From Hemileia vastatrix (lineage: Eukaryota; Basidiomycota; Pucciniomycetes; Pucciniales; Zaghouaniaceae), in contig JASXTE010000008.1 of NCBI GenBank assembly GCA_030280995.1, positions 2,375,001 through 2,439,000 on the forward strand: a DNA stretch of 64,000 nt, written 5' to 3'. The notes beneath the pieces are model-generated. The model saw nothing but the letters and a program-made list of their open reading frames with translations, was not told where the DNA came from and did not search any database. Position 1 is the stretch's first letter. Each line of letters begins with the position of its first letter. The position numbers were made by a program, and so were the translations under genes. This document shows, in pieces, positions 21,376-30,144 of this stretch.

Positions 21376-21530
21376 GTAATGGGCCAACAACCTTGGGTTG
21401 TATAAAAGGTAATCATGATAACATTTGTTTGTTTCATGGGGCTCCTCTAGCCTATACCTTTGGAAAGTCCCAAACTTTTGTTTCTAGATTTGATCTGCAT
21501 TTTGGCTTGAGGAATTGTCATTACTTTAAA
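21376..21530 (+). other. Conserved block downstream of the Tet-like gene (HarbC copy)
   Basis: Near-identical in length and sequence to 9121-9274. One frame is open for 67 codons (IKGNHDNICLFHGAPLAYTFG..). See the HarbA entry; function unknown. Confidence 0.6.
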
Positions 21531-21597
21531 CTAAGGAAATTGATATATATTAGATATTTATTTAATAATTTATGTAATTATATTAAATTTAGATGAC

Positions 21598-21930
21598 TTC
21601 CACCCCTTACTTCAATAAAATTCAGGGGGGGGGTATTGCTAAATTTTCAAATCTGACATTCAAAATTGAAGACTTGTAAATATTTTGGTGAAAATTTTTT
21701 GGTGATACCTGTCCCTTACTTCAATAAAATCCAGGTGAGGGTATTGCCAAGATTTCTTATAAGACTTATGAAATTCTTGACTTGTAAGAATTCTGGGGAT
21801 ACCAGTAAAATGCAGGGGGCAGTAAAGCCAAAGTTTCATATAAGACTTTCAAGATTCATGACATGAAAGAATTTTGGTGATACCCACCCCTTACTTCAAA
21901 AAAATCCAGGGGTGGGGGATTGTCAAATTT
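21598..21930. repeat. Four tandem copies of an AATAAAAT-containing unit
   Basis: Units of roughly 90-110 bp begin near 21600, 21713, 21800 and 21888. Each has CTTACTTCAATAAAAT.CAGG, then GGTATTGCCAA, and ends ATTTTGGTGATACC. HarbA has one unit (9346-9384) and HarbB two or three (27507-27720). All lie in the convergent gap between dioxygenase and Myb-like genes, so they may supply polyadenylation signals for both strands. Confidence 0.75.
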
Positions 21931-22089
21931 TCAAAGGAGACATGAAAATTTTATTTAAAAAAAGAGTATTTAACATTAAAATACAAAAATTCAAGTAATG
22001 ATTGATAGAGTAATGAAAAACAGGAAATTATTGTAAATTTTATGTACAAATAAATATGAGCAGTTGAAGTGTGAGAGAAATAAAACAAA

Positions 22090-23439
22090 CTAGTCATCAA
22101 AAAATTTCTTTAAATTTTCAATTTCCTCAACAGATTTATTAGCTTTAACAAATTCTATCAAGAAATCTTTCTTTTTGGAATTTTCTTCATGATCAAGCTT
22201 ATATTTTATCTGCTCTAATAGGTTTTGATGTTTGAGTGTTTTCTCCTCTTTTTTTGATTTTTCAATACTTAAAGTTAACTCAAACTTCTTCTCCTCCAAA
22301 TCTTGGGCCCAATCATCCTTCCGTAAAGAGAGCTCGTACTTCCTCTCTTCCAAATCTTGTAGCCTATCATCCCTCCTTAAAGAGAGCTCTTATTTCTTCT
22401 TTTCAAAGCTTAGAGTCTCTTTAGCAATTTTCACTTGTTCTAGAGTGATAATAAAAATAAACATAAAGTAGAAGAAAAGCAGAGTAAAGTAATAAGAGGT
22501 ATGGTATCACTTACCAGCATCACGTTTCTCTAAAAATTGTTCCATAGACAAAAAAGGGGTTTGTGATGAAGTATCACTTTTTTGTCTTCTTTGGGAGTGG
22601 AAATTTAGACTACTTGAAGCCCTACGCTTCTTTTCCAATGTCATATTTTCCTCCTCATCATTTTCGCTACCTTCAGACTCAGTTGATTGAGGATCCTGGG
22701 TTTTTTTGTCAGCCTTTTAAGAAATAAGAAAAAGATAAGTAAATAAAAAATAGAATTGAAAAAATAAAAGAAAAAAGAAACAGACCTGAGTTAGATTTGG
22801 TTGGGTTAAATCACCAATAGGATCTAAAGAAAAGCTATCTAGATTGGTCTCATTCAAATGAGGGGAGGCTTGAGTGGAGGAAGAGGATGGGAAAATATTT
22901 GCTTCAACATAATGTTTGGAGATAGGATCTTCTCCATCCAACATGTTTACAGGATTAAAATTGGCTCACTCTCCAAAAATTGCATCCATCTCTTTAAAGT
23001 AACGACATAAAGATTCAAGTTTATCATCTATGGATTTGATGCCCTTAGTGATATCGATGTCAGTAACCCCAAAACCAGTGGAAGATGAAAGAGAATTTGC
23101 CTTCTTGTATTTGGCTCAGTAATGCTTGAAGCGTTCAGACATCTGTTTAGGTAAAAGATCAATCCTTCCCTTGGTTTTATTTCATAATTCATTTGCCATT
23201 ATAAGATAGCCATTAACTTTTGATGCTGGGGGCCATCCTACTTTAGTCACATACTCAGTACCAAAACAAGAATCATTGTTAGATTTGGTTTTCAGCCAGT
23301 TGATAAGAATGATATGATCATCTTTTTTAAATTGAACGGTCTTAGATTTCTCAGCTGAGCAGGGGAAAGAGGGAGTAGTGGGATTTGAAGAACAACTGGG
23401 TGATGGCTGCCTTTGAGAAGATCTAGGACAATGAGGCAT
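22090..23439 (-). pseudogene. HarbC Myb/SANT-like protein gene, interrupted
   Basis: Begins at ATG 23439 (MPHCPRSSQR) and follows HarbA closely: FKKDDHIILINWLKTKSN, GWPPASKVNGYLIMANEL, then RIDLLPKQMSERFKHY. It then has a Ser-rich middle and a C-terminal charged coiled coil with repeated RKDDWAQDLEEKKFELTL-like segments, ending at TAG 22090. In-frame stops break it after MANEL and around 22965 and 22390; splice-like boundaries occur near 22783 and 22512. The long C-terminal helix gives the best view of the part truncated in HarbA. Confidence 0.78.
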
Positions 23440-23868
23440 GTTAAAATATAAATGAAGATGAACAGGAGCAGAAAAAAGCAGATGAGATAGCAAGATGAAA
23501 AGGCGCAGAAACAAGTAGATGAGATAGCAAGATGAAAAGGAGCAGAAACAAGAATATGAGATAGCAAGATGAAAAGGAGCAGAAACAAGCAGATGAGATA
23601 GTGAGGGGTTCTGAGCGGATAGAATGGACAGCATGGGATAGGAATGTGAGTGTGCAGAAAGGTAGAAGGAATATCCAGAGAGTAGTCCAAGATGTGGTTA
23701 TGGCAGAAAGTAGGTCAAGATGTGGTTTTGACAGAAAGTTGTCCAAGATGTGGTTATGAAAAATTGAGTAAAAAATGTCAGATAAGAGGTGAACATTGAC
23801 AAGTAAAGTGTCTAATAACCCAATTATTAGCAGAAATAATTGCAGATCCCTGAACATTGATACTACCT
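23440..23868. repeat. HarbC right end with two minisatellites
   Basis: 23460-23605 holds about four copies of a 36-bp unit (GATGAAAAGGAGCAGAAAC..GATGAGATAGCAA). 23692-23762 holds three copies of a unit with CAAGATGTGGTT..GACAGAAAGT. They sit upstream of the Myb-like gene, before the right TIR (ends 23868). Confidence 0.75.
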
Positions 23869-24608
23869 ATAGACCCCATAAACCTAAAAGAATCTAAAAT
23901 CCAGGAAATAACTTAATCCATAAAAATTGACACCATAAGGCCTACCCTTATTTGGAATGCCACATCCTCCCTCCAATAGAGAATGTCCCCATTCACTCAA
24001 AAACATAATCTTAATAATCTTCTTCAAAATAGATTTAATCTTTCTTTTGATTCTTTATAGTGCTTTAGATAACTTGATTTCTGAAAGTCCATTTCTTTTA
24101 ACCCCTATTCTCTTTTCTGACTTTATCTTCAAATATTCCAACTGAAATAAACCATATTTGCCTTGTGATTATTCCACTACTGAGAGCAAGGTTTGAATCC
24201 CTTCAGACTCTCCTCTACCAATCTCTAATTGTCAGAGCATGAGAGAGTGGGCTCCTCACCCACTGAGCTGAAGAATACTTTTATTCCATTCTCATCATAA
24301 GGTCCTCCAAGCTTCCTCTAGTATAGTCTACCAATGAGACCCACTAATATTCCAATTATTATCCAACTTCAAAGGATTCAGCATCACAACATTCAAATAA
24401 TTTTCCAACCCTTTAAACCATTTTAATCATCAAAACTTTCAGAGCTTTTTGTCTTCTATCCAGAAATTTTCTTGCACCATAAATTTCATCATTAAATCGT
24501 GTTATAAAGATCCATCTAACATCATTACTCTTAAAAAATTGGGGTCCTTTTCTATCCTAAAGTTTAGCATATACCTACATCCAAAAATTATTGATATTTC
24601 CAAAAGAT
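23869..24608. other. Unassigned DNA right of HarbC
   Basis: AT-rich sequence without a credible gene. The only recognisable piece is the tRNA-like stretch at 24183-24275. Confidence 0.4.
24183..24275 (-). ncRNA. tRNA-like or SINE-like remnant with A and B box motifs
   Basis: On the minus strand CAGCTCAGTGGG (24259-24270) fits the Pol III A box in 11 of 12 positions. ATTCAAACC (24190-24198) fits the B box with one change. CTCTCAT follows the A box as in Met tRNA anticodon arms. Spacing between the boxes (about 60-70 bp) exceeds that of an intronless tRNA and stem pairing is poor, so a tRNA pseudogene or tRNA-derived SINE head is more likely than a functional tRNA. Confidence 0.35.
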
Positions 24609-25620
24609 TGAGTAACCAGTTTAGAGTATTGGTGGTCAGTGATAAATTTGATGATTTAATTGAGTTTCCTAGTTTAATTGACCAAAAAACAATTGAATTA
24701 CCAGTTTAATGTCTTGGTGGACCAGTGGTAAGTTAAATTAATGAATTAAGTTTGCATAAATTATCAGGCTTTCATAAATCTTTCAGTAAAATTGTCCAAA
24801 TAATGATTGAATTTCCAGTTTAAGGTCATGGTAGACCAGGCTTTTCTAAAACATTAATTAAAATTGTCCAAATAATTATTGAAGTTCAAGTTTAATGTCT
24901 TGGTGGACCAATTCCAACACATCCTTCACCATAAAAATATCCAACATTGATAGCATCCACAGAGTCAAAAATCCAATCTAGGGTTCTGAAGACCCTTCCA
25001 TCTTTCTATTACTACATTTACAACACATTTTTAATTAAACACATAATTCTCCAGTTTAAGGTCTTAGAGGAACAATGCATGATTATCTGTAAATTCTTGA
25101 AATTTCTTCTTTGATATTCAGTTTTAAGTCTTGATGGACTAACAGATCCCATAGAAAACCAAAAAAAATCTTCATAAATTCACAGTTTAAAGTCTTGAAG
25201 GACTAACAGATCCCATAGAAAACCAAAAAAAAATCTTCATAAATTCACAGTTTAAAGTCTTGAAGGACTAACAGATCCAAAAAAGCATAAGCCAAAAATC
25301 TTGACAAAATGTTGAAAACCAGCCAGTTTAAAGTCTTGGAGGACTAACAGATCCAAAGTAGCAACAAATTAAAATATTGAAAAAATCTTGAAAAGCAGCC
25401 AGTTTAAAGTCTTAGAGGACTAACCATTCCAAAGTAGCAACACATTAAAATATTGAATAAATCTTGAAAAAAACCCAGTTTAAAGTCTTAGAGGACTAAC
25501 AGTTCCAAAGTAGCAACACATTAAAATCTTAAATAAATCATAAAACAAACCCAGTTTAAATTCTTAGAGGACTAACAGAAATTAATGAAAAGTCAGTTTA
25601 AAGTCTTGAAGGACTAAGAG
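24609..25620. repeat. Array of hairpin-containing repeats (CAGTTTAAAGTCTTGGAGGACTAAC)
   Basis: More than ten copies of a core AGTTTAAAGTCTTRGAGGAC, spaced about 55-105 bp apart. Copies are degenerate on the left (24609-24900) and more uniform on the right (25170-25620). The spacers partly repeat too (CCAAAGTAGCAACACATTAAAAT). In RNA the core can fold as AGUCUU/AGGACU. The array is cut by HarbB at 25632 and a further copy appears at about 59245-59270, beyond the right end of HarbB. Confidence 0.8.
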
Positions 25621-25706
25621 AATTACAATAATAGGGGGACTCAAACATTACCAAATATGCCACATAAACATGCCACAAAAAATGTACCAAACCTGCCATC
25701 AAAAAA

Positions 25707-25739
25707 TGAAATACACCTGCCCTGGGCAGGTGTATTTCA
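25707..25739. repeat. Perfect 33-bp palindrome near the HarbB left end
   Basis: TGAAATACACCTGCCC, one T, then its exact complement. It lies about 75 bp inside the element, the same subterminal position as the palindromes in HarbA. Confidence 0.9.
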
Positions 25740-25973
25740 ACAGCATATTTTCCCCCAGAAACATCTTCTTTTGGGTCAAACAAGTCATCAAAACACTTCC
25801 CTTCATCATCATGATTAGTCAGAACTAGGTGCAAAAGTGCCAACACCTAGATTTTTTTTCACCTAGTCCTTAAGGGCTTATTCATATGAGCAAGGTATAT
25901 GACTTGCAAGAAATTAATCAATCCCATAATCATACACTTACTCTTATTCTTTACCTCTGTTCACTAACACAAC
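25740..25973. other. HarbB 5' region
   Basis: No gene. A second small inverted repeat, CTAGGTG..CACCTAG, lies near 25827-25851. Precedes the remnant transposase start. Confidence 0.4.
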
Positions 25974-26036
25974 ATGCCGCTTTCAGTCCGCCATCAACTT
26001 GAGATCACTGCTGCAGCTTCTCATTTTGAGGGCATA
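25974..26036 (+). pseudogene. HarbB transposase start remnant
   Basis: The ATG and following codons (MPLSVRHQLEITAAAS) stand where HarbA has MPSSLSNRDKLHKAM, after a similar upstream context. Everything downstream up to the dioxygenase spacer is gone, so the whole catalytic domain was deleted. Confidence 0.5.
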
Positions 26037-27035
26037 GCTTTAATGATTTACAATTTTGTTTTTTGTGTAATAATTTTTGCCAATGAAATTCCCCAGTTTC
26101 TCAGTTTCTCAGTTTCATTTGTTTTGGTTCAGCTCCCAGACTTGAGATTGAATAACATTTGCAAACACATAACATTTCTAAGATTCTGTCTCACTAAGAT
26201 ATTTCATCTTCTCTTCATCTCTAACTTCCATCAGCCATTGTTGGTTCTGATAATTCTCACTTCAAAGCACTCAGAGTAGGTCACTTTCTCATTTTTTTAA
26301 ATTCAATTGCTAATTGAAATGTCTTTTTTTTGTCTCTTTTTTTGTTTCTTTTTTTATCATCTTTTTTATTTGATTGCTGATTTATCTGTTCTTATTTCCC
26401 TTTCACACTCCTTTTTTCCCTTTTTCTTGTTCTCTAGCATTTATATTCATGATTTATTGAATTTTTGGTGTTTTTTGGTCATTTTAGGAATTTTCACTTT
26501 TTTGGCTTTTTTCTTTGCTAAATTACTTTGAAATCATTTGGAAATCATTTGGAAACATTTTACAAGCAGCTTCCACTTACTTTGAGGTGTTTTTGGCCTG
26601 TTTTTGGTATTTTATTTTGTTAAAACTTTCCAGAAACATTTTTCAAGAATTTCTCAGTGAATTCTAGGTGTTTTTGGGCTATTTTAGTTCTATTTTTTCA
26701 CTAAATCAATTTGGAAATGCTTAAAACCTTTTGAAACCATTTGAATCATTTCAAAAGCATTTTAAAGTTTTATTAAGTCATTTTGGCACTTTTTTGGATG
26801 ATTTTTGGAACTTTTTTTTGGACTTTTTGGTACTTTTCTGGCAATTTTTGAGGAGGTTTTAGGGTACTTACATGACACTTTTTTGGACACTTTTGGAACA
26901 CTCTTTGGGTACTTTTGGGACACTTTTTTGGCAACTTTTTTGGCTCTTTTGTTGATATTTTGGGACTCTTTTTTAGCAATATTTACAACTATTTCTCTCA
27001 GGTAGTTTGAGGAGAGATTTTTAGGTAAGTTTCAT
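26037..27035. other. HarbB spacer, T-rich with CACTTTTTTGG-type repeats
   Basis: No gene. 26780-26960 is a degenerate repeat built on GGNACTTTTTTGG. Equivalent to the low-complexity spacers of HarbA and HarbC between transposase and dioxygenase. Confidence 0.5.
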
Positions 27036-27207
27036 CCAATTTTGAGACAACTAAAGAACTACCTGGCTTAGAATCCTGGGAAGAATTTACTCAATTTGGC
27101 TGTTCTTTTAAAATCAATAGGGAGCTCGTCAATAGGATTGATAATGTAAGAGAAAAAGGTGAGGTAAAACAAAAAACATTACATAGAAAAAAAAGTATGG
27201 GGTGTAA
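27036..27207 (+). pseudogene. C-terminal remnant of a Tet-like oxygenase in HarbB
   Basis: The translation includes ELPGLESWEEFTQFGCSFKI followed by NRELVNRIDNVREKGEV, aligning with HarbC APPGLESCQDFTHFGCSFQI and its tail. The metal-binding core has been lost. The position that is Arg in my memory of the family is Gln here (FTQFG). Confidence 0.65.
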
Positions 27208-27292
27208 TATAGGTTGTCAGCTTTTATTTTTATTTCACAAATTAACATTTTAAAACTCATATATGATAATTTACTTACCTAAATTAATGAGC

Positions 27293-27440
27293 TATCAGCC
27301 ATGTTTCATATAATGGTAATCATGAGGAAATTTTTTTTTCTCATGAGGTTCATGTATACATTTGTGTTGGATTTCATTGACTTTAGCCACAGATGATTTC
27401 CACTCACATTCTTACTTGAGTTTTCATTAATTTAGGCTTG
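27293..27440 (+). other. Conserved downstream block (HarbB copy) and adjoining repeats
   Basis: Shares TATAATGGTAATCATGA and CTCATG.GGTTC with the HarbA and HarbC blocks at the same place. One frame gives NGNHEEIFFSHEV.VYICVG, comparable to NGNHDNINLSHGVPLAYTFG. AATAAAAC-containing repeats follow to about 27720. Confidence 0.45.
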
Positions 27441-27834
27441 TTAATTATCTTATAAGACTTGTTTTAATTTTAATTTATGCAATGAACATAAAATTTGGCA
27501 ATCTATGCCCCTACTTTAATAAAACACAGGGGAGGGTATTTCCATTTTTTTTGTCATAAGTTTTTTATGACTTAGAAAAAAAATGGTGATCCCCAACCCC
27601 TGTTATGGTAAATAGCAGGGGAGGGTATTGACAAAAAAATTTTTTTGACATAAATTTTTTTGACTTACAAATAATTTGGTGGTATGGACCCCATAATATG
27701 GTAAATTGCAGGTTAATTTGTTGCCAACATAAACTTGCATAATTTGCTTCCATAATTATTCTTGGTCTACTAAGATCCATTTTCTCTAACAACCAAAGTA
27801 TATTTCAAGTTTTGTTTTCTCCAGAATATTTTAA

Positions 27835-28176
27835 ATGAGTACCTCATCTAGTATTGAAGACTATTCTAACAAGGGTTATCCTTCAAGTAGTAGATTCAAT
27901 AAAAAAAGCAAAAGAAAAGAATCTGTTGATGTTGATAGTATTTTGGAACAAATAAAAGAAAGTGATAAATCCAAGACAAGAGAAAAATTCCTAAACATAA
28001 TTAATGAAAAAAAGAAAGTATGATTTACAGAGTAGGATCTAGATTATTAGATATAAGTAGTTTAGCTAGACACAAAAATTTTTAAGATTTTAAAAATCTA
28101 AGGAAGGAGATACGTGAATGGTTGGAAGAATTTCATGTTGATATTAAAGAAGAAATTCAGAAAGAAATTTATTAAT
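27835..28176 (+). CDS. Small charged protein of unknown function in HarbB (frameshifted)
   Basis: ATG at 27835 opens 62 codons (Ser-rich start, then KKSKRKESVDVDSILEQIK). A second open stretch in another frame follows from about 28020 (RVGSRLLDISSLARHKNF, LRKEIREWLEEFHVDIKEEI, stop at 28173-28175), with one stop of its own near 28084. Together they resemble one small helical, highly charged protein that has been broken. HarbA and HarbC have no counterpart at this place. I do not recognise it. Confidence 0.35.
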
Positions 28177-28302
28177 GTTTACTTAATTTTAGCTAAGTAA
28201 AGAAAGCAACTCTTTAATATTAGCATTTGACTTATTTGCATTAACACAGGCAAGTAAAAAAATCTTGATTTCTTTATTTTTCAGCATTGAGTTACTTCAT
28301 TT

Positions 28303-28968
28303 TTAATTCATCAGCTTGTAACTAAATTTTGGCATTTTCCAATTGATATTGATTATTTTTGAATTTTTCATCATCCTCTCTTTGAATCCTGACCTTCTTC
28401 CTCTCCAAATGTAAACAATCTTTCTCAATTTCAAAAAAATTTTCTTCCTTTGATTGTTAATCAAACCACTCCTTTTCCTCAAAAAGTAGTTGACATTCTG
28501 CATTTTTTTCATGAGACTCCAACTTCATGATTTCAATTTGTGCTTGTTCTTTTTCTGCAACGAGTTTAACTTTTAAGAGTAAGAGAAATAAATCAAGGAA
28601 AATTCTTTAGTCAAAAAAAAAGTAAAAAATATAACCTTTTTTGCGTTTATTAAAAATCTCCCCATAAGCAGAAAAAACAGCCTTTGACATTGATTTAGTT
28701 GTCCCAAAACAAGCAGAAGATCTTTGCTTGAGTCGGTTGCTAGGAGAGGTTGATTCTTTATCATCTAATCTTTCATTGTCAGCTACTTCCTTAAAGATAT
28801 CTAGACTTGATGAAGCTTGGGTCTGTTTTATACATGGGAAGTAAATTAGCATTACAAAAGAAAAAATAATAGCAAAAGTAGTTTAGTCTTACTACCATGG
28901 GCTCATCAAGCTCAATTTCAGAATATGCAGATGGTTCTCCAAATTCTGGAGAATCAAGTGAAGGATCT
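28303..28968 (-). pseudogene. HarbB Myb/SANT-like gene, 3' part (after the Gypsy1 insertion)
   Basis: Continues the exon interrupted at 38153: reading across one copy of GATCT keeps the frame (PSLDSPEFGEPSAYSE..). An intron at 28823-28895 (GTAGTA..AAACAG) is followed by the exon with DIFKEVADNERLDD and AVFSAYGEIFNKRKK, then another intron near 28573-28630 and a charged coiled-coil exon (LVAEKEQAQIEIMKLESHEK). The frame meets TAA at 28457-28459 and further stops downstream, so the C-terminal coiled coil was already damaged. Confidence 0.65.
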
Positions 28969-30110
28969 TGTCGGCTGGTCGTCTAGAAGAAGGAGAAAAT
29001 GGAAGAAGGAATGAGAGGAGGAGAAAGAGGAAAAGAGTATGGGTAATAAAAAAAATAAAATTTAATAAGATTATTTAATTTATTGAGAGAAAAACAACGA
29101 TAAGTGAGCTGGGAGGTGACAACAACTTGGTTTTATTAATATTAATATTATTTAAGTAAGAGTTCTGCGCGGCAACCAAAATAATTACTATCAGACTTAG
29201 AGCAACCTTTAAAATGTTATATAAATTTTTAATTAGAATTTTATTACTAATAAAAAGAATATAAACGTAATAAAAATTGTATTTAAATTGTTGAGTGTAT
29301 AATAAGTGATAAGGCTACAGGGGATTATCCAAGGCCCTTTTATAGGCAATGGGTCCTCTGAAGCGCTACTATATCAGTAAATACAATGATTAGAAAGGAA
29401 TAAAACAAATATATCAAAAAGAGTAAATGAAACATAACAATATAGAGAAAAACATGAAACAATTAATTAAAAACCCAATTAAGAATCCAATTTCCCTGCC
29501 ATTAATCCCCAAATCAGTAAGTGACAATAGTAAATAACTAAACAAGAGTGGAAACATAGGAACTATGAGAAATATAATTCCCAACAGATGGTCCATCCTG
29601 ATTAGAGAACATTTTAAGTGAAACAAAAAAGTAATTTGACGCAACAAAACAATCAATTAATCTCAATTTAGTTCAAATTAAATTATTTGTTTTTTCTAAC
29701 ACAATTAAGGGTCAAAAGAAGCGTCCTTAATAATTGTTTGGTGTCATATGAGAGGTATTAGTTAATATATAAATTTAAGTAATTAATTTAAATATATTAT
29801 AAATCAAATTTACACTTGTAATTATAATATATGTTTTTTTTAATTAATTAAATATAAATTGATAATTATTAAATATATAAAAATGCGCCATTATTTGTAG
29901 AATATATTATATTATGCCCAATTTAATTGTATATAAAAATATATATAACCAATAAGTTTAATGTAACATTTGTATATAATAAAATTCTTATATAATTTCA
30001 TTATGTAATAAAATATTAAGTTATATTCATTAAATACAAGTTTTACCCACTCTTTAAGGTTTTATAATTTATATATCATTTACTGGACTCCTGGAATAGC
30101 CTGGCTGACA
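28969..30110 (-). repeat. Gypsy1 3' LTR
   Basis: 1142 bp, 99.6 percent identical to 37011-38152 by direct comparison. A CTATAAAAGGGCC motif on the minus strand (near 29333-29346) is the likely TATA box. Confidence 0.95.
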
Positions 30111-30122
30111 CTCCCTCACTCT
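30111..30122 (-). promoter_or_regulatory. Gypsy1 polypurine tract
   Basis: AGAGTGAGGGAG on the minus strand directly abuts the 3' LTR start TGTCAGCC. It would prime plus-strand DNA synthesis. Gypsy2 has the similar AGATTGAGGGA at 58058-58068. Confidence 0.8.
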
Positions 30123-30144
30123 AAAAAAAACAATAAAAAAAATG

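Larger units (their letters stand above)
16742..23868. mobile_element. PIF/Harbinger-like DNA transposon HarbC (complete but decayed, 7.13 kb)
   Basis: Ends match as inverted repeats: left AGGGGGTATCAATGTTCAGG, right the complement of AGGTAGTATCAATGTTCAGG, followed by GATCY.CAATTA on both. ATA flanks both ends (16739-16741, 23869-23871). Gene order as in HarbA: DDE transposase remnant (+), Tet-like pseudogene (+), Myb/SANT-like pseudogene (-). Protein-level similarity to HarbA is high but the terminal sequences differ, so this is a distinct family rather than a copy. Confidence 0.85.

Noticed and set aside
22232..22471. Ser-rich plus-strand frames at 22232-22471 and 22236-22424
   Set aside because: Antisense shadows of the repeated Lys/Glu/Leu coiled-coil coding region of the HarbC Myb-like gene.
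24609..25620. CRISPR-like array
   Set aside because: Repeats are degenerate, spacer lengths vary widely and the spacers themselves repeat; the window is eukaryotic and has no cas genes.
25598..25846. 82-codon minus-strand frame across the HarbB left end
   Set aside because: Runs over the TIR, the palindrome and the boundary between array and transposon, so it cannot be an ancestral gene.
29414..29656. Hydrophobic 80-codon frame, duplicated at 37456-37698
   Set aside because: Lies within the Gypsy1 LTRs; the duplication is simply the two LTR copies and the amino-acid differences follow the LTR substitutions. Starts on a non-ATG codon context without conservation in the solo LTR.
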